Assembly: GCA_934875375.1 (NCBI GenBank)
Contig: CAKXHL010000002.1
Coordinates: 11,449-75,448 of the forward strand
Direction: 5' to 3'
Origin: an uncultured bacterium
GTDB lineage: Bacteria > Bacillota > Clostridia > Oscillospirales > Ruminococcaceae
Length of the DNA: 64,000 bases
Below, in pieces: positions 41,885 to 50,226 of this stretch. Numbering within the stretch: the stretch's first letter is position 1; every line of letters starts with the position of its first letter. The translations under genes and the position numbers were made by a program. A model generated the notes under the pieces. The model was not told the origin of the DNA. It searched no databases and saw nothing but the letters and a program-made list of their open reading frames with translations.

Positions 41885-42345
41885 TTCTGGCTTTCCTCCT
41901 CTGTCAGCTTCCGTGTCATTAAAATAGCGTTCTCCACAGGGTCCCGGTAATAATTTTTCCGCACTCCGGCAGGGCAAAACCCGTGCCTGCGGTACAGCGC
42001 CTGTGCGCCCAGATTGCTTTGGCGCACCTCCAGCGTTAAAAAGGCAAGGCCGGCCTGACGGGCAAAATCCGCCGCGTCATCCAACAGCGCTGACCCGATT
42101 CCCTGCCGCCGGAACAGCGGATCCACCGCAATGTTGGCAATATAACCTTCATCCAGCACGTAATGCAGTCCCAGGTAGCCCAGCACCGTTCCGGCGCCGT
42201 CCTGCGCCACCGTAAACCGCGCGCCGGGATTATCCAGTTCTGCCCGGAAGGCGTTTTCGCTCCAGGGATCGGAAAAGCAGATGCGCTCCAGCGCCGCCAG
42301 CGTCAGCAGGTGCTTTTCTTTCATGGGAATCAGCTGGTACTCCAT
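41881..42345 (-). CDS. rimI: Ribosomal-protein-alanine acetyltransferase RimI
   Basis: A 154-residue GNAT: IAVDPLFRRQGIGSALL is the acetyl-CoA loop, LEVRQSNLGAQALYRRHGF the family signature for RimI. It acetylates the N-terminal alanine of ribosomal protein S18. It is coupled to tsaD by a 4-base overlap and follows polA by 11 bases. No TsaB is visible here. Confidence 0.93.
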   Translation of the reverse strand: MEYQLIPMKEKHLLTLAALERICFSDPWSENAFRAELDNPGARFTVAQDGAGTVLGYLGLHYVLDEGYIANIAVDPLFRRQGIGSALLDDAADFARQAGLAFLTLEVRQSNLGAQALYRRHGFCPAGVRKNYYRDPVENAILMTRKLTEEESQK

Positions 42346-42356
42346 CGTAAGCCCCC

Positions 42357-44918
42357 CTATTTCGCATCATACCAGCTGATGCCGACACCGCAGTCCACGC
42401 TCAACGGCACTTTCAGCTGTACGGCGTTTTCCATTTCCTGACGAAGCAGAATTTTCGCCGCTTCCACATCCTTTTCCGCCGCCTCGATGATCAGTTCGTC
42501 ATGTACCTGCAAAATAATGCGGGCGTCCAGCTTTTCCTTTTCCAGCCGCCGGGCAGCCTTTACCATGGCGATTTTGATGATATCCGCCGCCGTGCCCTGA
42601 ATCGGCGTGTTCATAGCCACCCGCTTTCCAAACGCCTGCAGGTTTTTGTTGGAGGCCGCCAGCTCCGGCAGATACCGCCGCCGGTGGAACATGGTTTCCA
42701 CATAGCCGTGCTCCTTGCCAAAGGCCACAATATCGTCCATATACCGCTTCACACCCGAATAGGTGCGCAAATAATCCTGAATGTACCGGTCTGCTTCCGC
42801 CACCGAAACGCCGATGTCCCTTGCCAGCGAAAAGGCACCAATGCCGTATACAATGCCAAAGTTCACCGCCTTAGCCCGGGAACGCATCAGCGGCGTGACA
42901 AACATCGGCGGCTGGTCAAACACCTGGGAGGCGGTGACCGTATGGATGTCGGTGCCGTCTAAAAACGCCTGCTGCATGGTCTTGTCGTCCGCCACATGGG
43001 ACAGCACCCGCAGCTCGATCTGGGAGTAGTCCGCGTCTACCAGCAGATACCCCGGCCGCGCTTTGAAAAACCTGCGAAGATTGCTGCCCAGCTCGGTCCG
43101 CACCGGGATGTTCTGCATATTCGGCTCCGTAGAGCTGATGCGGCCAGTTCGTGTCTCCGTTTGATTAAAGGAAGAATGGATGCGCCCATCCTCCCCAATC
43201 AGCTTCATAAATCCGTCCACATAAGTGGATTTGAGCTTGGTTACGGTGCGGTAATCCAAAATCAGCGGGACAATGGGGTGTTTATCTTTGAGGTAATCCA
43301 ACACGTCCGCATTGGTGGAATATCCGGTCTTGGTCTTTTTGCCCGCCGGCAGCCCCAGCTTGTCAAATAAAATGCTTCCCAGCTGCTTGGGAGAGGCAAT
43401 GTTAAATTCTTCGCCTGCCAGCTGATAAATTTCCGATTCCAGCAGGTCAATCCGTTTGGCCATTTCCTCTCCGAACGCCACCAGTTCGTCCCGGTCAATG
43501 CCGAATCCGTCTTTTTCCATCTGAAACAGTACCCTCGCCAGCGGGATCTCCACCTGCTGCAGCAAATACTCCTGCTGGTTTTGGGCCAATTCTTTTTCCA
43601 TCGGCTCGTATACCGCCATGAGCCGCGCCAGCCGTTCTAGTGGGATTTCATACCCCGGCACCTGGGGCAGCGACCAATTCTTCGCCCCATAGGCGGCGCT
43701 GAGCCGCTCCAGATCATAGCCGCTGGCCGTTGGATTTAACAGATATCCCGCCAGCGCCGCGTCAAACGAAATGCCGACCGGTTCCATTCCCCATTCCAAA
43801 CCCTGCCGGTACAGCTGCTTAGAATCCGTCACCGCTTTTGCGGCACCGCTTTTTAAGACCCGCTCCAGCACCGCCTGCTCTTTTGCGGAAAAACAGGCGG
43901 CTTTTTTTCCGTCAGACAGGGCAAAATGAGTCCATTCGTCATCCCAGCACAAAAACAGCGGCTCTCCTGCGGCGAGAACCTCCTCCACCGGCGCGGATGC
44001 TACCGCCAGGCAGTCCTCTTCCCGGCCGGGCAGGATTTTTTTCTCGTCGGGATGCAGTCCCAGACGGGTAATCATAGAAAACATCTCCAGCTGATTGAGT
44101 GTTTTCACCGCTTTTTCCTCGTCCGGCTGCCGCATCAAATAGGCGTCCATCTTGGTTGGCACCGGCGCGTCCAGCCGGATACGTGCCAAATCCCGGCTCA
44201 TATAGGCAGTCTCCCGGTCCTTCTCCAATTTCTGCCGTACCGCGGGGCGGATGGCCGGATCATCCAGATGGGCATACAGATTGTCTAAATCATGGAAATC
44301 ACGAATCAGGGCCAGCGCTGTTTTTTCTCCAATGCCCGCTACTCCCGGAATGTTGTCCGAACTGTCCCCCATCAGCGCCTTTACATCAATCAGCTGCTCG
44401 GGCAGAACCGTGTATTTTTCCAAAATGGCCGCCACATCGTACAGCGTGGATTCCGGCCGTCCCATTTTGGTGGTAGCCAGCCGCACCTGCACCTGCTCTG
44501 TGACCAGCTGCAATGCGTCCCGGTCGCCGGTGGCGATCACGCACTGCCCGCCCTGCTGCTGACAGGCGCGGCTGAGGGTGCCGAGGATATCGTCCGCCTC
44601 ATACCCTTCGCACTCCACCACCGCATAGCCCAAGTCCGCCAGCAATTCCTTGAGCACCGGAAGCTGCCCCGCCAGCTCCGGCGGCATGCCCTTTCGCCCG
44701 GCTTTGTAGCCGTCGAATTGCTGATGCCGGAAAGTGGGCCCCTTTTTGTCAAAAGCCACCGCCACCCGGTCCGGCGCGGTCTCCTCCAGCACCCTGAGCA
44801 AAATACTCAAAAAGCCATAGATGCCGTTGGTGTAAATTCCTCCCTTGGTCGTCAAAAGCTTTATCCCGTAAAAAGCGCGGTTTAATACGGAGTTTCCGTC
44901 AATCGTCAAAAGTTTCAT
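42357..44918 (-). CDS. polA: DNA polymerase I
   Basis: An 853-residue enzyme for gap filling and RNA primer removal. The 5'-3' nuclease domain begins MKLLTIDGNSVLNRAFYGIK and has CEGYEADDILGTL and MGDSSDNIPGVAGIGEKTA. The middle 3'-5' exonuclease-like domain (about residues 310-480) lacks the D-x-E proofreading residues. The polymerase motifs are DYSQIELRVLSHVA, SRAKAVNFGIVYG and VHDELIIEA. A second in-frame start at 44972 carries a near-identical GGGAAACC-ATGAAACT context, repeated at 54 bases, so a 871-residue form is possible. tsaD/rimI lie downstream. Confidence 0.96.
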   Translation of the reverse strand: MKLLTIDGNSVLNRAFYGIKLLTTKGGIYTNGIYGFLSILLRVLEETAPDRVAVAFDKKGPTFRHQQFDGYKAGRKGMPPELAGQLPVLKELLADLGYAVVECEGYEADDILGTLSRACQQQGGQCVIATGDRDALQLVTEQVQVRLATTKMGRPESTLYDVAAILEKYTVLPEQLIDVKALMGDSSDNIPGVAGIGEKTALALIRDFHDLDNLYAHLDDPAIRPAVRQKLEKDRETAYMSRDLARIRLDAPVPTKMDAYLMRQPDEEKAVKTLNQLEMFSMITRLGLHPDEKKILPGREEDCLAVASAPVEEVLAAGEPLFLCWDDEWTHFALSDGKKAACFSAKEQAVLERVLKSGAAKAVTDSKQLYRQGLEWGMEPVGISFDAALAGYLLNPTASGYDLERLSAAYGAKNWSLPQVPGYEIPLERLARLMAVYEPMEKELAQNQQEYLLQQVEIPLARVLFQMEKDGFGIDRDELVAFGEEMAKRIDLLESEIYQLAGEEFNIASPKQLGSILFDKLGLPAGKKTKTGYSTNADVLDYLKDKHPIVPLILDYRTVTKLKSTYVDGFMKLIGEDGRIHSSFNQTETRTGRISSTEPNMQNIPVRTELGSNLRRFFKARPGYLLVDADYSQIELRVLSHVADDKTMQQAFLDGTDIHTVTASQVFDQPPMFVTPLMRSRAKAVNFGIVYGIGAFSLARDIGVSVAEADRYIQDYLRTYSGVKRYMDDIVAFGKEHGYVETMFHRRRYLPELAASNKNLQAFGKRVAMNTPIQGTAADIIKIAMVKAARRLEKEKLDARIILQVHDELIIEAAEKDVEAAKILLRQEMENAVQLKVPLSVDCGVGISWYDAK

Positions 44919-45104
44919 TGGTTTCCCTCTCCATTTTTCGAAAGGCTCATTGCCTTCGGTATGCAGTTTCATCGGTTTCCCAGCGCAAAGGCCGGCGCCC
45001 GATCTGCGGCAAAGGTACCGGGGATTTTTTTCGATGCAGATGCCCGAACCGCTTTCCCCCGTCATCCGGGCTGCCGCCGCGGATGCTTGCCAGCTACTTT
45101 TCGT

Positions 45105-45133
45105 ATTATACCACAAAACCCTCCGCTTGTAAC
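45105..45133 (-). promoter_or_regulatory. Sigma-A promoter of polA
   Basis: On the minus strand GTTACA (45133-45128), 17 bases, TATAAT (45110-45105). Start near 45098, about 180 bases before the polA ATG. Confidence 0.65.
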
Positions 45134-45175
45134 GACTCCATCCCCTTGCGTGCAATTTTTTTGCCGCCGGGCCCG

Positions 45176-45204
45176 TTGCGAAAAAAGCCCTTTTTTGGTA
45201 TGAT
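45176..45204 (+). promoter_or_regulatory. Sigma-A promoter of dusB
   Basis: TTGCGA (45176-45181), 17 bases, TATGAT (45199-45204). Start near 45211, giving a 143-base leader. Confidence 0.7.
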
Positions 45205-45353
45205 GAAAAAAATGGACAGCTCGGGGCCAAAACCGCCGGGCGGCAGAGGGTTCTCCCGCCGCTGCCCAGGCAAACCCAGCCGCTGCCATCCGGTATCCGC
45301 CCAGGCGGGCGCCGGTTTTAATACCAAGCCAAAACAAAGGGGCAAGTTGCCAG

Positions 45354-46343
45354 ATGATCATAAAAATCGGAACTGTTTCCATCCCCAAAACCGCAGCCCT
45401 GGCTCCGTTGGCCGGCGTGGCCGACCGCGCTTTCCGGGAGATCTGCCGTTCCCTCGGGGCCGCCTATACCGTAGGCGAAATGACCAGCTCCAAGGGGCTT
45501 ACCTATCAAAACAAAAAAACCGCCGATCTGTTAACCCTCGGCCCATCGGAACATCCCGGCGGCATCCAGCTGTTTGGCGACGATCCGCTGACTATGGCCC
45601 GCGCCGCCGAAATGTCTATGGCCTATGAGCCGGATATCATTGATATCAATATGGGCTGCCCCGCACCGAAAGTGGCGGGCAACGGCGGCGGCAGCGCCCT
45701 GATGAAAAACCCGGAACTTGCCGGGCGGATCATCCGGGAAGTTTCCCGGGCCGTCCCGGTCCCGGTGACGGTCAAATTCCGCAAAGGCTGGGACGCCCAG
45801 TCGGTCAACGCGGTGGAATTCGCCAAAATGGCGGAGCAAAGCGGCGCTGCGGCGGTGACTGTCCACGGCCGCACCCGTCAGCAGATGTACGCTCCCAGCG
45901 CCGACTGGCAGATTCTCAAGGCGGTGAAAGAAGCCGTTTCCATCCCGGTCATCGGCAACGGCGACGTGGATTCGGCAGAATCCGCTGTACGCATGTATGA
46001 ACAGACCGGCGTGGATTTGGTCATGATCGGGCGGGGCGCTTTGGGCAACCCGTACCTGTTCACCCAAATTGCCCGCTACCTGACCGACGGCGTCCTGCTG
46101 CCTGACCTGCCGCTGTCCCAGCGGCTGGGCTATCTGTTGGAGCAAACCCGGCTGGCCGTAGGCTATAAAGGGGAGTACGTAGCTTTAAAAGAAGCGCGCA
46201 AGCATGCCGCCTGGTATCTCAAGGGGGTCCACGGCGCCGCCCGGCTGCGCGGACGGACCGGCTCGTTAAAAACCCTGTCCGATCTGGAAAATCTGATTCA
46301 GGACGCATTGGAAGAAGAACAAAAAGCCGCTTTCCCACAGTAG
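45354..46343 (+). CDS. dusB: tRNA-dihydrouridine synthase (DusB/NifR3 type)
   Basis: A 329-residue flavoenzyme that reduces uridine in the tRNA D-loop. Motifs: APLAGVADRAFREICRSLGAAYTVGEM, the catalytic Cys in MGCPAPKVAGNGGGSALM, VTVKFRKGWD, the tRNA/flavin block TVHGRTRQQMYAPSADW, and IGRGALGNPYLF at the FMN phosphate site. The ATG has only AAAGGGG at long spacing, so translation may be modest. ispE follows after 26 bases in the same direction. Confidence 0.95.
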   Translation: MIIKIGTVSIPKTAALAPLAGVADRAFREICRSLGAAYTVGEMTSSKGLTYQNKKTADLLTLGPSEHPGGIQLFGDDPLTMARAAEMSMAYEPDIIDINMGCPAPKVAGNGGGSALMKNPELAGRIIREVSRAVPVPVTVKFRKGWDAQSVNAVEFAKMAEQSGAAAVTVHGRTRQQMYAPSADWQILKAVKEAVSIPVIGNGDVDSAESAVRMYEQTGVDLVMIGRGALGNPYLFTQIARYLTDGVLLPDLPLSQRLGYLLEQTRLAVGYKGEYVALKEARKHAAWYLKGVHGAARLRGRTGSLKTLSDLENLIQDALEEEQKAAFPQ

Positions 46344-46369
46344 CGGCTTACCATCGGGAGGTGCTTTTG

Positions 46370-47248
46370 ATGGCAACTGCAGTCGTATCCGCACCGGGAA
46401 AAATCAATCTGACGCTGGATATCCTCGGCCGCCAGGAGGACGGCTATCACGAAATGGAGATGCTCATGCACGCGGTGAGTTTAGAAAACACCGTCCGCCT
46501 CACCACACTGGATCGGCCGGGTATCCGCCTGAACTGTTCCAATCCAGCCGTGCCCACCGGAGAAAAGAACCTCGCCTACCGGGCAGCTCAGGCTTTTTTC
46601 GCCGCCTGGGGGCACGCGGTCGGGCTGGAAATTCAGGTAGAAAAGCGTGTTCCCATGGAGGCGGGCATGGCCGGTGGCAGTGCCGATGCCGCCGGCGTAC
46701 TGGTAGGGCTCAACCATCTGCTGGACGGCGTTTTTTCTCAACAGCAGCTGTGTGAAATCGGCCTTCTGCTGGGGGCCGACGTTCCTTTTTGCATCCGGGG
46801 CGGCGCCGCCTTGGTGCAGGGTATCGGGGAAAAGATCACCCCCCTGCCGCCGCTGGAGCAATGCTGGCTGGTGATTGCCAAACCAAATCAGGGCATGAAA
46901 ACCGCCGGCTGCTTTGCCGCCTATGACGCGCTGGACGCAGTGCGCCATCCGGATACCCGCCGCGCGCTGCAAGCGCTGCAGGACCAAAATCTTCCCGCAT
47001 TGGGGAGACTTTTGGAAAATGTGCTGGAACAGGCCGTACCCCTCCCCCAAGTGCAGATATTGCGGGAAAGCATCCTCAAAAACGGCGCGCTGGGCAGCCG
47101 GATGACCGGCAGCGGCACCGCTGTTTTCGGCCTGTTTTCCAATAAGAACCAGGCGCTGCGCTGCGCCCGGCGGATGTACGGGTTCGGCGGTTCCTTCTTT
47201 CTGGCCCGTCCGGTCGGTTACGGCGCAAAGCTTTTGTCTTTGGAATAG
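46370..47248 (+). CDS. ispE: 4-diphosphocytidyl-2-C-methyl-D-erythritol kinase
   Basis: A 292-residue GHMP kinase of the MEP isoprenoid pathway. APGKINLTLDILGRQEDGYHEMEMLM is the N-terminal substrate block, P-x-E-A-G-M-A-G-G-S-A-D-A-A the ATP loop (with Met where Gly/Leu is usual: MEAGMAGGSADAA) and MTGSGTAVFGLF the third GHMP motif. The ATG at 46370 has GGGAGG 9 bases upstream; a GTG at 46361 touches that site. It links to cell-wall lipid carriers and precedes spoIIR, separated by the hairpin described there. Confidence 0.96.
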   Translation: MATAVVSAPGKINLTLDILGRQEDGYHEMEMLMHAVSLENTVRLTTLDRPGIRLNCSNPAVPTGEKNLAYRAAQAFFAAWGHAVGLEIQVEKRVPMEAGMAGGSADAAGVLVGLNHLLDGVFSQQQLCEIGLLLGADVPFCIRGGAALVQGIGEKITPLPPLEQCWLVIAKPNQGMKTAGCFAAYDALDAVRHPDTRRALQALQDQNLPALGRLLENVLEQAVPLPQVQILRESILKNGALGSRMTGSGTAVFGLFSNKNQALRCARRMYGFGGSFFLARPVGYGAKLLSLE

Positions 47249-47263
47249 TCCTTTTTTCAAAAT

Positions 47264-47294
47264 GGTATAAGACTGTAAAACCCCGTCCATACTA
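47264..47294 (+). promoter_or_regulatory. Candidate sigma-F promoter of spoIIR
   Basis: GGTATA (47264-47269) resembles the sigma-F -35 (wGhATA) and, 15 bases on, GTCCATACTA (47285-47294) resembles the -10 (GGhnAnAhTR) with one mismatch in each. spoIIR is a sigma-F gene in Bacillus. The start would be near 47301, inside the loop of the hairpin at 47274-47329. Confidence 0.5.
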
Positions 47295-47329
47295 CGCTCA
47301 GAAATTGATCGTAAGGACGGGGTTTTACA
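47274..47329 (+). promoter_or_regulatory. 15-bp hairpin ending one base before the spoIIR ATG
   Basis: TGTAAAACCCCGTCC (47274-47288) pairs perfectly with GGACGGGGTTTTACA (47315-47329) around a 26-base loop. The only ribosome-site-like sequence, AAGGACGGGG (47313-47322), is mostly in the right arm. RNA coming from ispE would hide the start; RNA from the sigma-F-like promoter would lack the left arm. It could also work as a weak terminator of ispE (T4 after the GC stem). Confidence 0.75.
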
Positions 47330-47330
47330 T

Positions 47331-47945
47331 ATGAGAAAAAAAGAATGGTTTGTACTCATCGCCTGTATTTTCTGTATCGCCTGCTCTGCTTTGTTCTCTT
47401 TTGGGGAAGAATGTTCCTTTATCCGGGAGAACACCCTGCGGCTGCACATTCTGGCCAATTCCGATTCACCGGCCGACCAGGCCCTGAAACTGAAAATCCG
47501 GGACGCCGTCCTCTCTTGCTCGGGAGAACTTTTTTCCGGCTGCGATACCCGCCAGAAGATGATCAGCGCCGCCCAAGAACAGCTTCCAAAGATTCAGCAG
47601 GTTGCCGAGCAGACCGCGCTGCACAATGGATACGAGCTGCCGGTCACCGCGTCGGTCACCGACATGTTTTTCGAAACCCGCCGTTATGATCATGTGATTC
47701 TGCCCGCCGGGACCTATACAGCGGTGCGCATTGAATTAGGGGCAGCGGCGGGAAAAAACTGGTGGTGCGTGCTTTATCCGCCTTTGTGCGTCAGCGCAGC
47801 GCAGACCGGTTTTACCGAGGAGGAGGCGCAGATCAGCGACAGTCTTCTTCAGCAGGACGCGCTCCCCCACTATCGGGCGCGCCTTGCGGTAGTGGAATGG
47901 TGGGAAACCCTCTGCCGCTGGGCTAAGGAAAAGGGAGCCGATTGA
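47331..47945 (+). CDS. spoIIR: Stage II sporulation protein R
   Basis: A 204-residue exported signalling protein. The N-terminal hydrophobic segment (EWFVLIACIFCIACSALFSF) exports it from the forespore. The conserved block LRLHILANSDSPADQALKLKIRDAVL is the SpoIIR signature, and RRYDHVILPAGTYTAVRIELGAAAGKNWWCVLYPPLC completes the family. In the spore pathway it activates the SpoIIGA protease, which frees sigma-E in the mother cell. Its start sits right behind a 15-bp hairpin. An LCP-like gene follows after 24 bases. Confidence 0.95.
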   Translation: MRKKEWFVLIACIFCIACSALFSFGEECSFIRENTLRLHILANSDSPADQALKLKIRDAVLSCSGELFSGCDTRQKMISAAQEQLPKIQQVAEQTALHNGYELPVTASVTDMFFETRRYDHVILPAGTYTAVRIELGAAAGKNWWCVLYPPLCVSAAQTGFTEEEAQISDSLLQQDALPHYRARLAVVEWWETLCRWAKEKGAD

Positions 47946-47969
47946 CAGGCTTTGTAAAGGAGGAGGCAT

Positions 47970-48857
47970 ATGCCCGCGCAGAATTTTAAAAAACAAAAAA
48001 CCCGCTTTTTTGTTCTCGCTTTCGCCATGTCTTTTTTTGTTCTGGCCATGATGGGTCTCATTGTGGTATTTGTCTTCAATCCGGTGGAAGAGGAAAAGCC
48101 TTCCAGCCAGATTTCTGCTGATTCGTTCTACCTCCCCCGAGAGGAAGACAACCTCACAATCCTGCTCACCGGACGCGCACCCCAGGAAAAAGACGCGCTT
48201 TTTTTCGCATTGGTCCGTTTGGATATGCTGGGCGGCCGGATTCCTGTTATTCTGTTCCCGCCCCAAACTGCGCTGGATGCTCAAACCGGATATGCCACCG
48301 TGTCTGAGGCTTATCAAAAAGGCGGGGCCAGTGCCGCCGCAAAGGCGCTGAGCGATTCCTTTTCCATCCCGGTGGACCGGTACGCCGATGGCGACAGCCA
48401 GTCTTTGATCGACGCAGTCAACCGCATCGGCGTTGCGGAATACGAACTAAGCCAAAGCCTTTCCTATAACGAAGACGGCATTTTTATCAGTCTTTCTGCC
48501 GGCCGTCAGTTGATTGACGGACAAAAATTTCTGGACATCCTGCGTTATCCAAACTATCGGGAAAGCGATCTGGAACAGTGCCGGGAAGGAGCCAAGCTGA
48601 TCGCCAGCTATATCAACACCCGCTTTGCCGCTGTTCTAGGCCAAAACGCCGGGGCGCTGGTCAGCGGTCTTCTGAATGTGGTGGATACCAACCTTTCTTA
48701 TGTGGATTTTGAATCCCGCCTGCCGGCCCTGACCTTTTTATCCAAGCTCAGCGGCGACCCGGCACAAGCCTATACCTTGACCGGCGCGTGGAACAAGGCC
48801 GGATTTTTCGTGCCGGACGCCGCTGCCCGCCGCCAGCTGGTCCAGGCCTTCGCCTGA
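47970..48857 (+). CDS. LCP (LytR-CpsA-Psr)-like membrane protein, catalytic residues altered
   Basis: A 295-residue protein with one N-terminal membrane anchor (about residues 12-37) and an extracellular domain. The order of elements matches LCP proteins: LTILLTGRAPQEKDALFFALVRLDMLGG, IPVILFPPQTALD, VSEAYQKGGASAAAKALSDSFSIPVDRY, SLIDAVNRIG and ISLSAGRQLIDGQKFLDILRYP. In active LCP phosphotransferases the R-S-D-T and P-R-D-T segments give Asp and Arg that bind the polyprenyl phosphate; here they read EKDA and PPQT, so activity is doubtful. It follows spoIIR, so a role at the forming spore envelope is possible. AAGGAGGAGG precedes the ATG. Confidence 0.72.
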   Translation: MPAQNFKKQKTRFFVLAFAMSFFVLAMMGLIVVFVFNPVEEEKPSSQISADSFYLPREEDNLTILLTGRAPQEKDALFFALVRLDMLGGRIPVILFPPQTALDAQTGYATVSEAYQKGGASAAAKALSDSFSIPVDRYADGDSQSLIDAVNRIGVAEYELSQSLSYNEDGIFISLSAGRQLIDGQKFLDILRYPNYRESDLEQCREGAKLIASYINTRFAAVLGQNAGALVSGLLNVVDTNLSYVDFESRLPALTFLSKLSGDPAQAYTLTGAWNKAGFFVPDAAARRQLVQAFA

Positions 48858-48860
48858 TCA

Positions 48861-49149
48861 AAAATTCCTTTTCCGTCGGCATACGTCCGATTTTCTGTAC
48901 CCATAATTTACCCCGCTGATTCTGCCGTAAAATGCTTGTCCGTATCTCCCCGCGTGCACCTTGCCGGCACGTTTTGTTTCCCCCGGAGCGGCGGGAATTT
49001 TCTCCGGACGCCGGCTTTCTGAAGCAAACAAAAATTTCCGTCACAATCCGCTGCTGGCCCGCTTTGGATTCTCCCGAAGCCAATAGTGCCGGATAACAGC
49101 CGCCTTTCCGCCGGCAGCCTTCCCCTTCATTATAAATCCCCCCTGCTTT
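48861..49149. other. Gene-free stretch after the LCP-like gene
   Basis: No frame here reads like protein. It holds a weak CGTGC/GCACG hairpin with T4GT3 near 48953-48980 that may end the spoIIR-LCP transcript, and a TATAAA at 49131-49136 that may be the -10 of the RNA below. Confidence 0.4.
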
Positions 49150-49330
49150 TTTGGTTCCTTGCAAAAATTGCGCAGAGCCGTCTGCCCGTCTCAAGGAGAA
49201 CTGCTGTATCGTATTACCGGAAAGTCCCCAACAGCGTCTTGCCAGTCCGAAAACAGCCAAGCGGCCAGCCTGCCGGACACAGGCGGGATAGATCGCAAAA
49301 AGTGTTGGACCCGCAAGGCTCCATAATCCT
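49150..49330 (+). ncRNA. Possible rod-shaped structured RNA (6S-like)
   Basis: A gene-free 180-base segment can fold end to end. CCTTGC (49157-49162) pairs with GCAAGG (49313-49318); next inside, TTGCG with CGCAA; then TCT-CCCG with CGGG-AGA; the centre stays open. A TATAAA lies about 20 bases before it, and CTTTGTTTTTCTCTTT follows. That rod with a central bubble is how 6S RNA is built, but I cannot show the family consensus by eye, and the strand is inferred from the flanks only. Confidence 0.3.
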
Positions 49331-49430
49331 TTGTTTTTCTCTTTATCCCCGGCAGACATTTTTGGGGAAATCATTGGGATGTGGGCCCATTTTCCCCATC
49401 TGTTTTCCTGGATTCTCCTCCTTGCGGGAT

Positions 49431-49469
49431 AAAAAGGCCGGAAAAGAAGATCTTTTTCCGGCCTTTTTT
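49431..49469. terminator. Intrinsic terminator in the spoIIR-nitroreductase gap
   Basis: AAAAAGGCCGGAAAAGA pairs with TCTTTTTCCGGCCTTTTT with one bulge; T6 follows on the plus strand and A5 precedes. Confidence 0.8.
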
Positions 49470-49496
49470 ATGATATTTGGAAGGCATTTTTTCATG

Positions 49497-49524
49497 GAAA
49501 AGCACCTGAAATCGGGTGTTTTTC
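49497..49524 (-). terminator. Second hairpin downstream of the nitroreductase gene
   Basis: On the minus strand GAAAAACACC pairs with GGTGCTTTTC around a CGATTTCA-like loop, 40 bases after the nitroreductase stop. Confidence 0.6.
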
Positions 49525-49564
49525 AATCCCTTTTCCTGCAAATGCACACCATCAGCGGATTTCA

Positions 49565-50089
49565 TTACAGCACTTTGACGATATACCCCTCTTTGCGCGG
49601 TTTGGGCTGCGGAGCGTCTCCATCCGGATAGCCCAGTGCCAATGCGCCAACGCCAGTCAGCGGTTCGGTAATCCCCCACTGGCTCAGCAGCTCTTTGCCC
49701 TCGGGTAACTCAAACATTTCCCGTTCCCGATGAATCCAACAGCTTCCCAGTCCAAGAGAGTGGGCAGCCAGCATCATATTTTCCAGTACGCAGCTGCCGT
49801 CCTCCACCCGGGTGCCCCGCTGTGACGAGGCCAGCACCAGAAGAATCGTCGGCGCATCATAATAAGGATTGGAACTGCTGTTCATCACCTTGGCGTTGAG
49901 TTTTGCCAGCTTTTGAACCGATTGGGGATCCTGCACAGCGATGATAACCGGAGACTGCATCCCCATTCCGGTAGGCGCATAAGTACCCGCCTCTAAAATC
50001 AGATCGAGCTTTTCCGGCTCCACCTGCCGAGGCAGATATTTTCGGATTGACCTTCTGGTTTTCAAATTTTCCAACACTGGATTGTTCAT
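49565..50089 (-). CDS. Nitroreductase family protein
   Basis: A 174-residue FMN-binding oxidoreductase. The start ENLKTRRSIRKYLPRQVE is the nitroreductase signature with the FMN-phosphate Arg; ILEAGTYAPTGMGMQSP and GLGSCWIHREREMF complete the fold. Members reduce nitro compounds or quinones with NAD(P)H or act as dehalogenases; the substrate is unknown. The ATG at 50089 has AAGGAGG 9 bases upstream; a longer open frame to 50296 lacks a ribosome site. Single gene behind its own promoter. Confidence 0.92.
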   Translation of the reverse strand: MNNPVLENLKTRRSIRKYLPRQVEPEKLDLILEAGTYAPTGMGMQSPVIIAVQDPQSVQKLAKLNAKVMNSSSNPYYDAPTILLVLASSQRGTRVEDGSCVLENMMLAAHSLGLGSCWIHREREMFELPEGKELLSQWGITEPLTGVGALALGYPDGDAPQPKPRKEGYIVKVL

Positions 50090-50196
50090 AACAACAACCT
50101 CCTTCTTTCGGATCCTGCCCTCACTGGGTACCCCAATGCCCGAAACCCACCGGCTCCTTTTCGGGGTTTTCAACAGCGTGCGGCCTTCTTTTTTAT

Positions 50197-50226
50197 AGTA
50201 TAGCTCAATCCCGCCGTAAAAGTAAA
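50197..50226 (-). promoter_or_regulatory. Sigma-A promoter of the nitroreductase gene
   Basis: On the minus strand TTTACT (50226-50221), 18 bases, TATACT (50202-50197). A start near 50190 leaves a 100-base leader. Confidence 0.6.

Larger units (their letters stand above)
44919..45353. other. 435-bp divergent promoter region of polA and dusB
   Basis: It holds the polA leader (from about 45098) with a repeated ribosome-site/start sequence at 44972 and 44918, the two divergent promoters, and a 143-base dusB leader with several GC-rich inverted segments (for example GGCGG...CCGCC around 45236-45280). No other gene is supported; the open frames here are not protein-like. Confidence 0.55.

Noticed and set aside
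48748..49631. Two open frames (leftward 208 codons, rightward 181 codons) in the gap after the LCP-like gene
   Set aside because: Both are Gly/Arg/Pro-rich, lack ribosome sites and overlap structured inverted segments; no domain is seen.
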